From Platerodrilus igneus (Eukaryota; Arthropoda; Insecta; Coleoptera; Lycidae), in the NCBI GenBank assembly GCA_036346225.1, contig JARFIW010000999.1, positions 6,059,001-6,123,000 on the forward strand: a stretch of DNA of 64,000 nt, in the 5' to 3' direction. The notes below the pieces were generated by a model that made no database searches, had not been told where the DNA came from, and worked only from the letters and a program-made list of their open reading frames with translations. A program made the translations under genes and the position numbers. Numbering within the stretch: position 1 is the stretch's first letter; each line of letters opens with the position of its first letter. Below are positions 22,228 through 31,690 of this stretch, piece by piece.

Positions 22228-24790
22228 GTATCTGATGATCGGGATTATGGTGTGGTTAATGATTAGTCTTCGTGTTGGATTGGTGAGGTGGGCTGAGTTT
22301 GGGACAGCGTGAAGTAGGTTATGGAGTATGATTTTTGTTTTGGTCCGAAGTTTGGAGAGATGGCAGTTTATTCTTAGGCGAGTGTCAATGTGGAGTCCAA
22401 GGTAGGGAGCTGTTGTTGAGAGGAGAATTGGTGTGTTAAGGATGTGAATCTTAGCATTTCGGTTTGGGTTGAGGTGGCCTTTGAGCAGGAGCATTTTTGT
22501 TTTAGATGGGGAGAATGGTTGTTTGTTTAAGGAGGACCAAGATTGAATTGAATTAATTAGTATTGCAGCAGTGGATTCTATAAAGGCACGGGAGTTGCCG
22601 TGGATAAGGAAAGCTACGTCATCGGCGTAAGCGAAGATGGAGGTGTTTGGGATATTAAGGTCCAGGAGAGAATTGATTGCGAGGTTCCATAAGGTTGGTG
22701 ATAAACGGGAACCTTGCGGACATCCTTGGGTGAGAGGTTTAGTAACCAAGTGGAAATTGGAGGTTAGGGTGACTGTTCGGGATGAGAGGAATGATTTTAT
22801 TAAGAAATAGGGGTTGGAAGGGAAATTGGCTTGTTTAAGTTGATTAAGAAGATTGGGCCACAAAAGGAAGTCGAAGGCTGGGTGAAAGTCGGGGAATAAG
22901 CAGACTACGTATGTATAAGGGAATGTTTGGACTGATTGCATTAGGGTGCGGATTGTACGTTCAGCACTATGCCCCGAGCGAAAGGCGTGTTGGTTAGGTG
23001 AGAGTAAGGAATGTCGTTCTATGTGTGAGTTTAGTTGGTATTGGATGGTCTGTTAAAGGAGTTTGCCAAGTGTTGGAAAGAGTGCTATAGGTCTGTAGGA
23101 TTTGGGGTCTTCGAGAGGCTTATTGGGTTTGAATGTAAAGGAGATGGAAGCAAATTTAAATGGGTCAGGGAAAATTCCAGAGGAGAGGCATTTTTGGAAT
23201 AGTAGGTGAGTGGATTCTCTGATGAGGGGCCAGGATTTCTGTAGGATCAGGTTGGTGATGGGCCGGGGGTTTAATTTGGTAACGAAGAAATCTAAGAGGG
23301 AGAGTTCAATGTCTGTATCTAGATCCGTGTCTGGTTGGGGTAAAGTGTTGTCGATTATGCGTTGTTGAGGTTAGGTTGGTATGTCAAGAGGAGCTGAAGG
23401 TATTGCTGTATCTAGAAGGGTAAACATTGTTTGTTTAAATGTGGAAGAGATTGTAGTTGAAATGGCTGTGAAGATGTGTATGGAGGGAGGTTTGATCAGT
23501 TTACGGTACGTACTCCAGGCATTTGTGTGTTGATCGTAACTTATGTCAAGGTAGTGCTATTTTCTTGTGGTGTTAATGAGGATTTTGTATTGTCGTCTGT
23601 CAGGACCGCTTGAAAAATGTTAGGCGAGCATTTTTCACAAGAATACGTCCTCGTTCGGATGAGAGGTAAAATCGAGGTCTCGTGTGTGAATGTTGTTACG
23701 CACTTAAAAAGTTCCCTACCTTGCCTGGAACAGCAAGGGTTCGGCAAAATTCAAAATTTTTTAGGTAAAAAAAATCGCTTCCTGGCCAATGTAGTACCTT
23801 CGGGTGGAGCATTGGAAAAAAATCACATGTAAGGTTGCAAGTGAGCGTCTGGTGTGAGTAAGTTGATGTGTTCACTACGGCGTGGCTCGTAGGGTGTAAT
23901 GTTTCCGTGGTATTGTTTTAGAGGCAGCTGTGGTTATTTCGTCAGTGAGGGAATGAGGTGTGAAGTTTGAATAAGAGACTGATGGAAAAACTGGGATAAG
24001 TGTAGCTAGGGATTCTAGAGATAAGGGCCAGTCTGCTTTTCGGGTGTTAAAGGATTGAATTTTCTAGTGTGTTCTGGGGGGAAGATTAGGTAGGATATCA
24101 AATGTAATTGAATTATGATCGCTAGATTGATAGATGTGGGAAACTGTCCAGGAACTAATTAGGTTAGAGGCTGGGGGTTGATGAGAGTAATGTCGATATT
24201 GGCTTTGTCGTATTGGGATTTCCAGGTAGGGATATAGGATGGGGAGTTGTGAACTCGAAAATGGTGTTGGAGTGTAAAGTCTTCTAAAGTAGTGCCGTTT
24301 TCGTCAGTGAAGTCGTTAAATCATAGTGTGGATTTGGAGTTCGTGTCAGTAGATATGATGATTGGTTTGTTTCTAATCGTTGTAAATATGTGGTCTAGTT
24401 GGTGTAAATAGGTATTAATGTCTGTTCTGTATTGAAAGTAAAAAATAAATGAGGAAAATGGTGCCTGATTTCCAGAAAAGTTCAATTACGGTTATTGGGG
24501 GGGGGAGATAGGGAGGTGTGGTAAGAAGCCTCAATTAGGCGGTCTGTGAAAATGATAGCGAAGGTGTAGTTAGGGCCAGGCGGGCTAGGGTGAATATAGG
24601 TGCGGGACTTTGGTGGGGTGTTAGGAAATTTGTTTCGAACTAGATAAGGCTCTTGGACTAGGGCGATGTGGATCTTGTGTTTTTGGAGTGTGTCGAACAA
24701 CTCTAGGGTGGCGGCGCAAGAGTGTTGGAGGTTTATTTGAATTGTGCGTAGTTTGGTGTATGAGTGGTGCGAGTCTTGCGTCCATTTGCC
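22228..24790 (-). pseudogene. R1-like non-LTR retrotransposon (endonuclease and RT)
   Basis: The minus strand encodes the endonuclease start (LQHSCAATLELFDTLQKHKI, then IHIALVQEPYL) at about 24740-24640. The endonuclease core (IIISTDTNSKSTL...FNDFTDENG, then IDITLINPQ) is at about 24365-24180. The RT palm, with TQGCPQGSRLSPTLWNLAIN and the catalytic FAYADDVAFL, is at about 22740-22600, and the RT thumb runs to about 22228. Stops and frame changes lie between, for example a TGA in place of the Trp after DTNSKSTL, and a SINE interrupts the middle. R1-like assignment is from the endonuclease wording and could be another I-group clade. The 3' end is missing. Confidence 0.82.
23606..23835 (+). mobile_element. 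SINE copy 2, 5' truncated
   Basis: It starts inside the SINE body ('ccgcttgaaaaatgttaggcgag') without the tRNA-like head. It then runs through the body to the hairpin CCAATGTAGTACC-TTCG-GGTGGAGCATTGG (23788-23817) and the tail 'aaaaaaatcacatgtaag'. It interrupts the R1-like LINE. I could not fix a clean TSD. Confidence 0.82.
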
Positions 24791-24794
24791 TCAG

Positions 24795-25571
24795 TGTTGT
24801 CTGGAATCCATAATCTTTGCGTAGTTTAATCATATAGAACCTTATTTCTACATCCTCTTCTTGGTCGTTCTCTAATTCATCCATATCGTCTACCTTACAT
24901 AAATCTTCTAAATATCCTTTCCATCTATCTGCTACCTCAATTTTATTTATTAGAAGCTCATTATTTTCATCTTTAATACCATTATATTTTTTACTATCTT
25001 CCCCGAAAAACTTTCTAACTGCTCTGTAAAACCTGTCTGTATTACCTACTCTAAAATCATCTTGTAATCCCCTACAATTCTCCTCCATCCATTTATTTCT
25101 AGCTTTTCTTTACTTATGTAATGTCTTATTTCTACCTTATATTTTTGCTTACTTTCACTATCCAACTTTCTGAAAGGTTTAAGCTTTCTTCTATTCTCTG
25201 TTAAATCTAATATCTTTTTTGTTACCCAGGGTTTCCTCGCTTCTATTTTTTTCTTACCTATAGTCTGTGTTGCTGTATCATGTACAGCCCTTTTTATTTC
25301 TTTCCATCTATTTTCTATGTTCCCTCCTATAACTACCTCCTTGATTTTATTATCTAATACTTATCTATATTCCTCTTCTAACATTTTTCCCTCACTACGT
25401 TCTCCCACTGACCCATTAAAATCGCCCATAACTATTAAATTCTCGTTTCCCTTTACTTTTCTCACTATACTATTTATATCTACGTATACCTTTTTTACTT
25501 CCTCATCCTCGTACTGAGTTGTTGGCATGTAAACCTGTAGTAAAACAGCGTCTGTGGGTTTCGTACTCAAT
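24795..25571 (-). pseudogene. EN-RT LINE copy L5, inner part (endonuclease end and RT linker)
   Basis: The minus strand reads an endonuclease stretch (AVLLQVYMPTTQYEDEEVKK...NLIVMGDFNGSVGERSEGKM) at 25560-25370. The linker (RKPWVTKKILDLT-like, then FRVGNTDRFYRAVRKFFGED and WKGYLEDLCKVDDMDELEND) runs to about 24850. It meets the R1-like LINE at about 24795. Its endonuclease start lies at 31360-31690; a BEL solo LTR and an LOA element were inserted between. It belongs to the same broad type as L1/L2 but is a different family. Confidence 0.82.
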
Positions 25572-25973
25572 CTAACTGTTGATCTCTTTGTCGCACGTTT
25601 TCGTGGTTAATTTTAAGTCATTGTAAATTCGTAGTTGTAAATCAAATAGTAAAGCTGTCATCCCGTTATATCCTGTCATAAACCTCCTTTGTGCCAATAG
25701 ATATAATGTTGGACTAAAGGGGTAGTGATAGACACTTGCTCATGGACATCGAAACGAAGTGGTTGTTGGTACAGTTCGGTAAAATGAGTGAAGTCTTTAT
25801 CTCCGAATGTGGTTTTATCGATAAACCCCTAAAAAAACACATTCATATCACGTCTAATAAATCGTCTTACAGTCCACTTCGTTGAAGAGTAGGAACGACA
25901 CTTATAGAACTATAGAATAATGTGGAGGTAAGTCGTTATATAAAATTATAAGACGCCCGCATTAAACACTAAC
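25572..25973 (+). mobile_element. BEL/Pao solo LTR with CTAAC TSD
   Basis: The LTR is 25577-25968 (392 bp), from TGTTGATCTC to ATTAAACA, flanked by CTAAC at 25572-25576 and 25969-25973. It matches the BEL/Pao LTR at 61280-61679 on the reverse strand, for example the segments 'caggatataa', 'gatttacaa' and 'gtgga(c/g)tgta'. A perfect 5-bp TSD with no internal region means the element was reduced to one LTR by recombination. It sits in the LINE L5 endonuclease. Confidence 0.9.
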
Positions 25974-26259
25974 CATAATTATTATATCACTAAATTGTAA
26001 GTACTCTTTAATTTTACGTAATCTTGATTGATTGATTAACTTGGGAAGGGTGACTAAAAGCCACGCGCACTTAGGCCTCCTGGTGGGCCCATTGTGCTGC
26101 CTTCCTTGCCCTAGGTTGGTCCTTCATAGCTCAACCACCCGACCTTGCAGGTGAATTTGAGGATGTCGGACCAGGGGGGTGTCTCGAATTCCGGCCTTCT
26201 CGGGCCAAAAGTCCCCCAGCATGGATCCTCGAAGTCGGGCGAGTACCGGACAGGTGCAC

Positions 26260-28773
26260 AGAATGTGCTCCGCCGTTCTCATCCTCCTGTTGACAGCCGC
26301 GACAGGTGGGGTTGTCTGACAGACCCATCATGTGCAGGTGCTTCCTTAAAGTGCAATGCCCGGACAGAATACCTACCAGTAGCCGTAGTTTCTGTCTTGG
26401 CAAGCGTATGACAAATTTTTCTATTTTGGTCATGGGAGACCTTATAAACATTTTGCCTGCCGGCAGCAATGTACAAGCCCACCTATCCTTGTGACGGCGG
26501 TGGGTTATTTGTCTTATCATGGAGAACACCACAGATGGCGCAATAGCAACCGATGGCTCAGGGCCGACAAAACCCCGAGCCGCTCCCTGCCTCGCCAAAG
26601 AATCTGCCTGTTCGTTACCATGTACTCCTGAATGCCCTTTGATCTAAACCAGTTCAAGGGCGTTTGTATCAGAAACGAGCTCGAGAACGCGATGGCATTG
26701 GTATACCACCCCCGAGAAAAGCTTCTGCTTGTTTAAGCTTAGAAGAGCTGCTCTACTATCGCTCAAGATGCGTATAGCTTTGTTCTGGATTCCACGTTCC
26801 AGTATGGCGTTAGCGCCGTGCATGATGGCTATGACCTCCGCTTGGAAGACAGTTACCAGCCTGCCCAGCGCAACACTTTCATGAAGGTCTAGGCCATCGG
26901 AGAAAATGCCTGCCCCGGTACCCTCATTTGTTTTGGAGCCATCTGTGTAGATGGAGATCTCCGTTAAGGAGGCGTCCTCAGTGTTTAGACAAACCCCAAA
27001 GCGTCTCCTGGAAATCATTATGGGTGCGATCGAATCAACCACTCCTCCCAAGATAGGGGTGTTCTGCACCGCCTCTCTTAGTATGTTGTGGTGTCTACCA
27101 CCGCCTGCCTTATCGATCCATAGACCTTTGAACCGTAGCCTCATTGCCGCTCTCAAAGCCATCTCCTCCACATGTAAGTCCAGCGTAGTGAGGCCTAAGA
27201 TGGCTTCTAAGGCTGCAGTAGGTGTGGAACGCAATGCACCTGTAATGTTTAGACAGGCCACCCTTTGGATATGAGTAAGGTCTTTGACTGTATGGGCCAG
27301 TCTGGTCCTGTGCCACCAGACTACAGCGCCATAACAGAGCATCGGCCTTACTACCATGATGTATAACCACAGGACAGCCTTTGGTGGAAGACCCCAAAGT
27401 TTGCCTATGGCACGTTTGCATTGCCAGAACACTTGGTTGGCTTTGCTAGTTTTCATTTGTAGGTGTTTGGCCCAGTTCAGCTTCTTATCAAGTATAATGC
27501 CCAGATACTTGACTTCTGCTGATAAGGGCAGGGAAGTTTGGAAGAGCATTGGCAATTTAGTTACCATCAGCTTCCTTTTATTGGAAAACAACACCAACGC
27601 CGTTTTGTTGGGGTTGATGGTTAAAAAGTTATCGGAGCACCAGAGCTCCGTGATCCTTAGTGCTGCTTGCATCAGATTACACAGCACTTGTTCGAATTTG
27701 CCGACTATTAGAATAGCTAAGTCGTCGACGTAACCTATCGTGTAGAAGCCTGCCTCATTAAGACGTTGGAGAAGGCTGTCCACTACTAAGTTCCATAGTA
27801 GCGGTGACAGCACGCCCCCCTGGGGACAGCCTTTATCCACCACCCTAATTACTGAGGTTTCCCCCACATTTATGTGTACCCGTCGACATTGCAGAATCTG
27901 CATGGTAAACTGCCGAAGGGTGTCCTCAGCTCCATGTGTCCGTAGAGCTCTATCGATGCTTGCGAAAGTAGTTTTGCTGAACGCACCCTCAATATCAATA
28001 AATGCGCCTAAGGCGGACATGTTATTGTCTAGGGTTTTTTCGATCCGTCCTACAACAGCGTGGAGGGCAGATTCCGTTGATTTACCTGGTATAAAGGCAT
28101 GTTGATTTGGGTGAAGTGAATAAGAACGCATTATCCTCTCCCTCATATCATTGTCGCACAGTCTCTCCAAGGTCTTTAGCAAAAAAGACGTGAGACTGAT
28201 CGGTCTGTAGGATTTAGACTGGGAGTAGTCCTTCCGGCCTGGTTTAGGAATGAAGACAACTCTAACCTCTCTCCAACTGCTGGGGATGTATCTAAAAGCA
28301 ATACAGCCCCTAAAAGGTACCACAAGGAACGGTGTCAGCCTCTCCACTCCCCACTGTAGTAGGGCGGGGAAGATGCCATCCCTTCCAGGGGACTTAAACG
28401 GTTTGAGAGTTGAGATAGCCCATTTAATTTTTCTTTCATTCACTACGCGGTTTGAAACCTCCCAATCGGCCCCGTTAGGGGCCGAGCTGGGTTGATCCAA
28501 CCCGTAGGACAAAGGTCGTGTGACACTGCCTGGAAAGTGCGTGTCCGCGAGTAACTCCGCTGTTTCTGCCTCGTTGGTGGTGTATGTACCATCCACACGT
28601 TTCAGACAGCATGGTTGATGACGAGGGTCTTTGGACAAGATCCTGTTAATGCGAGAGATTGCATTGGTAGACTCGACTGAGTTACAGAAGGTCTTCCATG
28701 AGTCTCTCTGTCTTCTTCTAATTGTCGTTTTGTATAGTCGCTGGTGGCTTTTATATGCCTTCCAGTCAGCCAT
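26260..28773 (-). pseudogene. LOA ORF2 reverse transcriptase and RNase H
   Basis: A long open frame (28773-26644) carries the RT: RVVFIPKPGRKDYSQSKSYR, SLTSFLLKTLERL, NQHAFIPGKSTESALHAVV, GAFIDIEGAFSKTTF, KGCPQGGVLSPLLWNLVVD and the catalytic IGYVDDLAIL (a Val where YADD is usual). RNase H follows: ISIYTDGSKTNEGTGAGIF (Asp), FQAEVIAIMHGA (Glu), IRILSDSRAALLSL (Asp). A TAG at 26644-26646 replaces the Trp before IKGHSGVHGNEQADSLA, which holds the last His/Asp of RNase H. Near 26280 a frameshift breaks the C-terminal CCHC-like motif (CRGCQQEDE...). Confidence 0.88.
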
Positions 28774-29790
28774 ACTTCTGGTGTTCTTTGCTTTATTAAA
28801 CAGTTTGCCCAGGGTCTTTTTCAGCTTCTGTAGCTCCGCGCCCCACCATGGAGTACTGGAGCGAGTAGAATCTGTCCTGACCGGGCATGCCTGTTCAAAG
28901 GACTCTACGATGGAGTTTTGTAGAGACCGAGTATCTCTGTAGCTCTTCTATTGTTTTTGGGTTGTCAGTACCTTGTGATGTCAAAGGCGTTGCTCCAAGC
29001 TGTCTAGGTAGACAGACCTGTTGGTCGCTTTTGGGTTCCTGTATTCTTTACAGACAGCTACTGCTGCCTTTAAATTAAAACTTAACAATCTATGATCTGA
29101 CAGTGTCGCTTTAGGCGTCACCTGCCAGTTCAAGATATGCCTTGAGATGTCTGACGATGCAAGGGTTAAGTCGATGACTGTCTGGAAGCGAGATGTCACA
29201 AACGTGGGTTCGCTGCCCCAGTTAAGTATCTCCAGATTCTTACTCGATATATACTCGAGTAGTACTTTTCCACGGGGGTTAGTATCTGCGCTACCCTATA
29301 CCACATGGTGCGCGTTGGAATCGCATCCGATAATCAGATGCTTTTTGTGCCTATCACAGTGATCAATGACTGTCGTCAACTCCGGAGGAGGTGGGTCATG
29401 GTCAATTGGAAAATAGGCTGAAACCAGGATTATGTCAGTAATTCCTCCCAGCCTGCATGTGATCTGTACGGCTGTGACGTCACGGCCACTCAGTTGTGGC
29501 AGGAGGAGGGCATTTATGTGCCTGGGTATGTAGATGCATGCCCTAGGCTTAGGTTGGTTACTAGCCGCAAAGATAGTACCATTTAGACTTCCTAGTCCCG
29601 AGATTCCTGAGCCGGTTGGGCTGCCTCTGCGGCAGGTTGCAATTTTTGTACTTTGAGATTTAGTGAGGTGAGCTTGTAGTGTAGCTTGCCTCCCTTTCTG
29701 TTGATAATCTCCCTCACGTCTTCCCCAACGCCAAAGACTATCAGCCTCCCTAGAGGTTGATCTCTTGTGGCGGTGTGGAAGACGCACCAC
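28774..29790 (-). pseudogene. LOA ORF2 endonuclease part, broken
   Basis: This is the AP-like endonuclease of ORF2. Visible: PRACIYIPRHINALLLPQLS, ILVSAYFPIDHDPPPPELT, HLIIGCDSNAHH (catalytic core), PTFVTSRFQTVIDLTLAS and ATLSDHRLLSFNL (the SDH motif). The N-terminal 60 or so residues of the domain seem deleted. A Trp codon after HHVV is TAG (29293-29295). Between about 28980 and 28930 a pair of opposite single-base shifts creates a short out-of-frame segment with two stops in the main frame. The frame then returns to the RT. Confidence 0.82.
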
Positions 29791-30644
29791 TTGGATATGT
29801 CAGCCCAGGGGTTCTGTACACGCAGACGCCTTTGGACGACATCCATGTCTTCCGGGGGCCCCGGAATCCACAGCGCCGCCTTCAGAAGCCTAGGCAACAG
29901 TCCCACCTGGACGACAGTAAGGCGTGCAGCCTCCCACAGTAGTGGGAGGTTGCCAACCGCCTCCGTAATCCATGTTAGGGAGTGGTCATCCTCGCACCAG
30001 ATCCGGAAGATCTCGCTCGAGTACGCCCACCTCCTAAAGGTCGGGGGTGCGCTATCATTGGGAAGGGCGAACAGATGGTCGTCCAAAGCCTTCTCAATTG
30101 CTAATTGCAAGGTCTCTGCTTGGGCCTTGGTAATCTTACCCCAAGGGTTGTTCTTGTCTATGACAGCCACTTGGAGGTGCCGAGCAGCTGCCTCCACGTA
30201 GCTGTCAGTGACGGGCTGTTTAGTGCTAGTTTGACAGCCCCTTTTCCGCGGTCTACCTTGCGGAGGGGTGCCCTCAGATCTGGCTCTCTTCATGCTCCGC
30301 GTCTTGGCCTCTGCAGGCCTAGGGGCGGAGTTAGATGGTTTTGAAGTGGAGGGTGTTTGATTGGCACCAGGTTGTGTCGTGGATGGGTTAGCCATAGGGC
30401 CAGCCTTTTCCACCACACCCTCCTGTGCCGCCAAACGGGCCCTCCTCCTTCTTTTCTGTTCATCCCCACTGATTCGCTTTCTCTGTGGGCGCTGCGGTTG
30501 CCACTCCTCTGGCTTATCCTTCTCCCTACCTTGGGGCTGATGTTGATGTTCTTTTCGTTGCAGTTCCTGTGAGACCTGCAACAAAACTTGAGGGGTGTCC
30601 GAGGACGCACCCTCTGGATTGACTACATTAACTATAGGATCCAT
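29592..30644 (-). CDS. LOA ORF1 (350 residues, nucleic-acid-binding Gag-like protein)
   Basis: Intact frame from ATG (MDPIVNVVNPEG) to stop. The first 150 residues are hydrophilic, Pro/Gln/Arg rich and basic (ISGDEQKRRRRARLAAQ, RPRKRGCQTSTKQP), as in an RNA-binding or nuclear-targeting tail. The second half is a globular domain (NNPWGKITKAQAETLQLAIE; FRRWAYSSEIFRIWCEDDHS; LPRLLKAALWIPGPPEDMD; LRVQNPWADISKWCVFHT) that resembles the DUF4780-type domain found in insect LINE ORF1 proteins. ORF1 coats the RNA in LINE particles. The ORF overlaps the endonuclease frame by about 200 bases, but this may be the result of a deletion at the junction. Confidence 0.78.
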   Translation of the reverse strand: MDPIVNVVNPEGASSDTPQVLLQVSQELQRKEHQHQPQGREKDKPEEWQPQRPQRKRISGDEQKRRRRARLAAQEGVVEKAGPMANPSTTQPGANQTPSTSKPSNSAPRPAEAKTRSMKRARSEGTPPQGRPRKRGCQTSTKQPVTDSYVEAAARHLQVAVIDKNNPWGKITKAQAETLQLAIEKALDDHLFALPNDSAPPTFRRWAYSSEIFRIWCEDDHSLTWITEAVGNLPLLWEAARLTVVQVGLLPRLLKAALWIPGPPEDMDVVQRRLRVQNPWADISKWCVFHTATRDQPLGRLIVFGVGEDVREIINRKGGKLHYKLTSLNLKVQKLQPAAEAAQPAQESRD

Positions 30645-30659
30645 GTTTTTAATAAATAA

Positions 30660-31349
30660 AATTCATCTTCCCAGCTCCCCACCCACCGCGGAGCCCAAGT
30701 TTGGGGTGTGTAAAAACAACACCAGGGCTACCAGGAAGATATAGCTCCCCTTAAGATGACTGACGTACGAGCCCGCATACAGCTTTGTAGCAGCACACAT
30801 GTAGCATGTGCTGCTCACCCACAGTACCGGCTGCACGCCCTTCACCTCCAAGAGCTCACCCAGTCGGCAGTCTGACCCGACGACACAGCCGATTGATCGA
30901 GATGGGTTAGTCTCGACCCCCCGTCTAGGTGAAGTCTGGGCCAAAGTGGCGTGTTGCCAGACACTGAGGATCTAAACCGCCTCAGGTGTGGCTCAACCAC
31001 CAGGATCCCATCATCCGACCGACACGGGTCGCCTCGCACGGCACAAACACGAGGTGGCCTAGACCCCTGTGCAGACCGCTACCGGCACATGTAGCAGTAG
31101 GGGTTTGGTGGTTTGGTCCGCGATGTGAGATTAACCTAAACCATCATCATGCGGGGTTTAGTCCGCATTGACGTACACTCGTTGCCCCGCATATTGTAGG
31201 TTTTATTCTACTCAGCGCTCTGGATCATTACGAGTGCTAGGCTTATTCTGTCACATAACCCGATGGCAGCGAATGATTACTCGTACGGTGACATTGGGTC
31301 CCCCCTATCCGCCACCTGGGGACGCGCCCGATGGGTAGCCACCAACCAC
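30660..31349 (-). other. 5' UTR of the LOA element
   Basis: GC-rich DNA without a coding frame, between the ORF1 start and the TSD at 31350. LINE 5' UTRs hold internal promoters, but I see no defined promoter motif. Short overlapping frames here (30663-31171) look accidental. Confidence 0.6.
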
Positions 31350-31359
31350 ACGTAATCTT

Positions 31360-31690
31360 TTACCTAACACTATTCCTACCCCTGCCTGTCCAATCTGCTT
31401 GGTCGTCTCACCTCACTAATACTTAGGATGTCCAGCTTTCCTTTTCTTAGTTCGACTAATAAATTCGTTAACTTATCTATTCTAAGTAATGAGCTTACAT
31501 TCAAAGTCCCTATTACTAAATCGAACCGTTATTTTAAATTCTTACGATGACGAGTCCCAAGTACCCCATTCCGGAGATCCGAATGAGAGTGTATTTTACC
31601 TCCGTACAAGAATTTTACTTGTGAGCTTTCCATCATACATATATCGTGTTTTACGAAAAATTTTCTACAAGATGCGATATTAACAAGCAA
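31360..31690 (-). pseudogene. EN-RT LINE copy L5, endonuclease start
   Basis: The minus strand reads RFDLVIGTLNVSSLL...KLDILSISEVRR at about 31530-31395, the first catalytic part of a LINE endonuclease. A GC-rich leader upstream contains 'cattcggatctccggaatggggtac', as in L2. It is the other half of 24795-25571. About 50 residues that normally follow SEVRW are absent. Confidence 0.75.

Larger units (their letters stand above)
26016..31359 (-). mobile_element. LOA-like non-LTR retrotransposon with 10-bp TSD
   Basis: The element proper is 26026-31349. ACGTAATCTT is repeated at 26016-26025 and 31350-31359. The 3' end on the minus strand is an (AATC)n tail ('aatcaatcaatc'), and the 5' end is next to 31349 in a GC-rich 5' UTR of about 0.7 kb. 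It carries ORF1, endonuclease, RT and RNase H in the order of the LOA/I group. It is much more GC-rich than its surroundings, consistent with a more recent arrival. Confidence 0.9.

Noticed and set aside
23590..23850. TSD for SINE copy 2 (shared 'cgtctg' on both sides)
   Set aside because: The words are not adjacent to the SINE ends and are too short.
26951..28495. Plus-strand ORFs of 77-125 codons
   Set aside because: Antisense to the LOA RT and RNase H frame.
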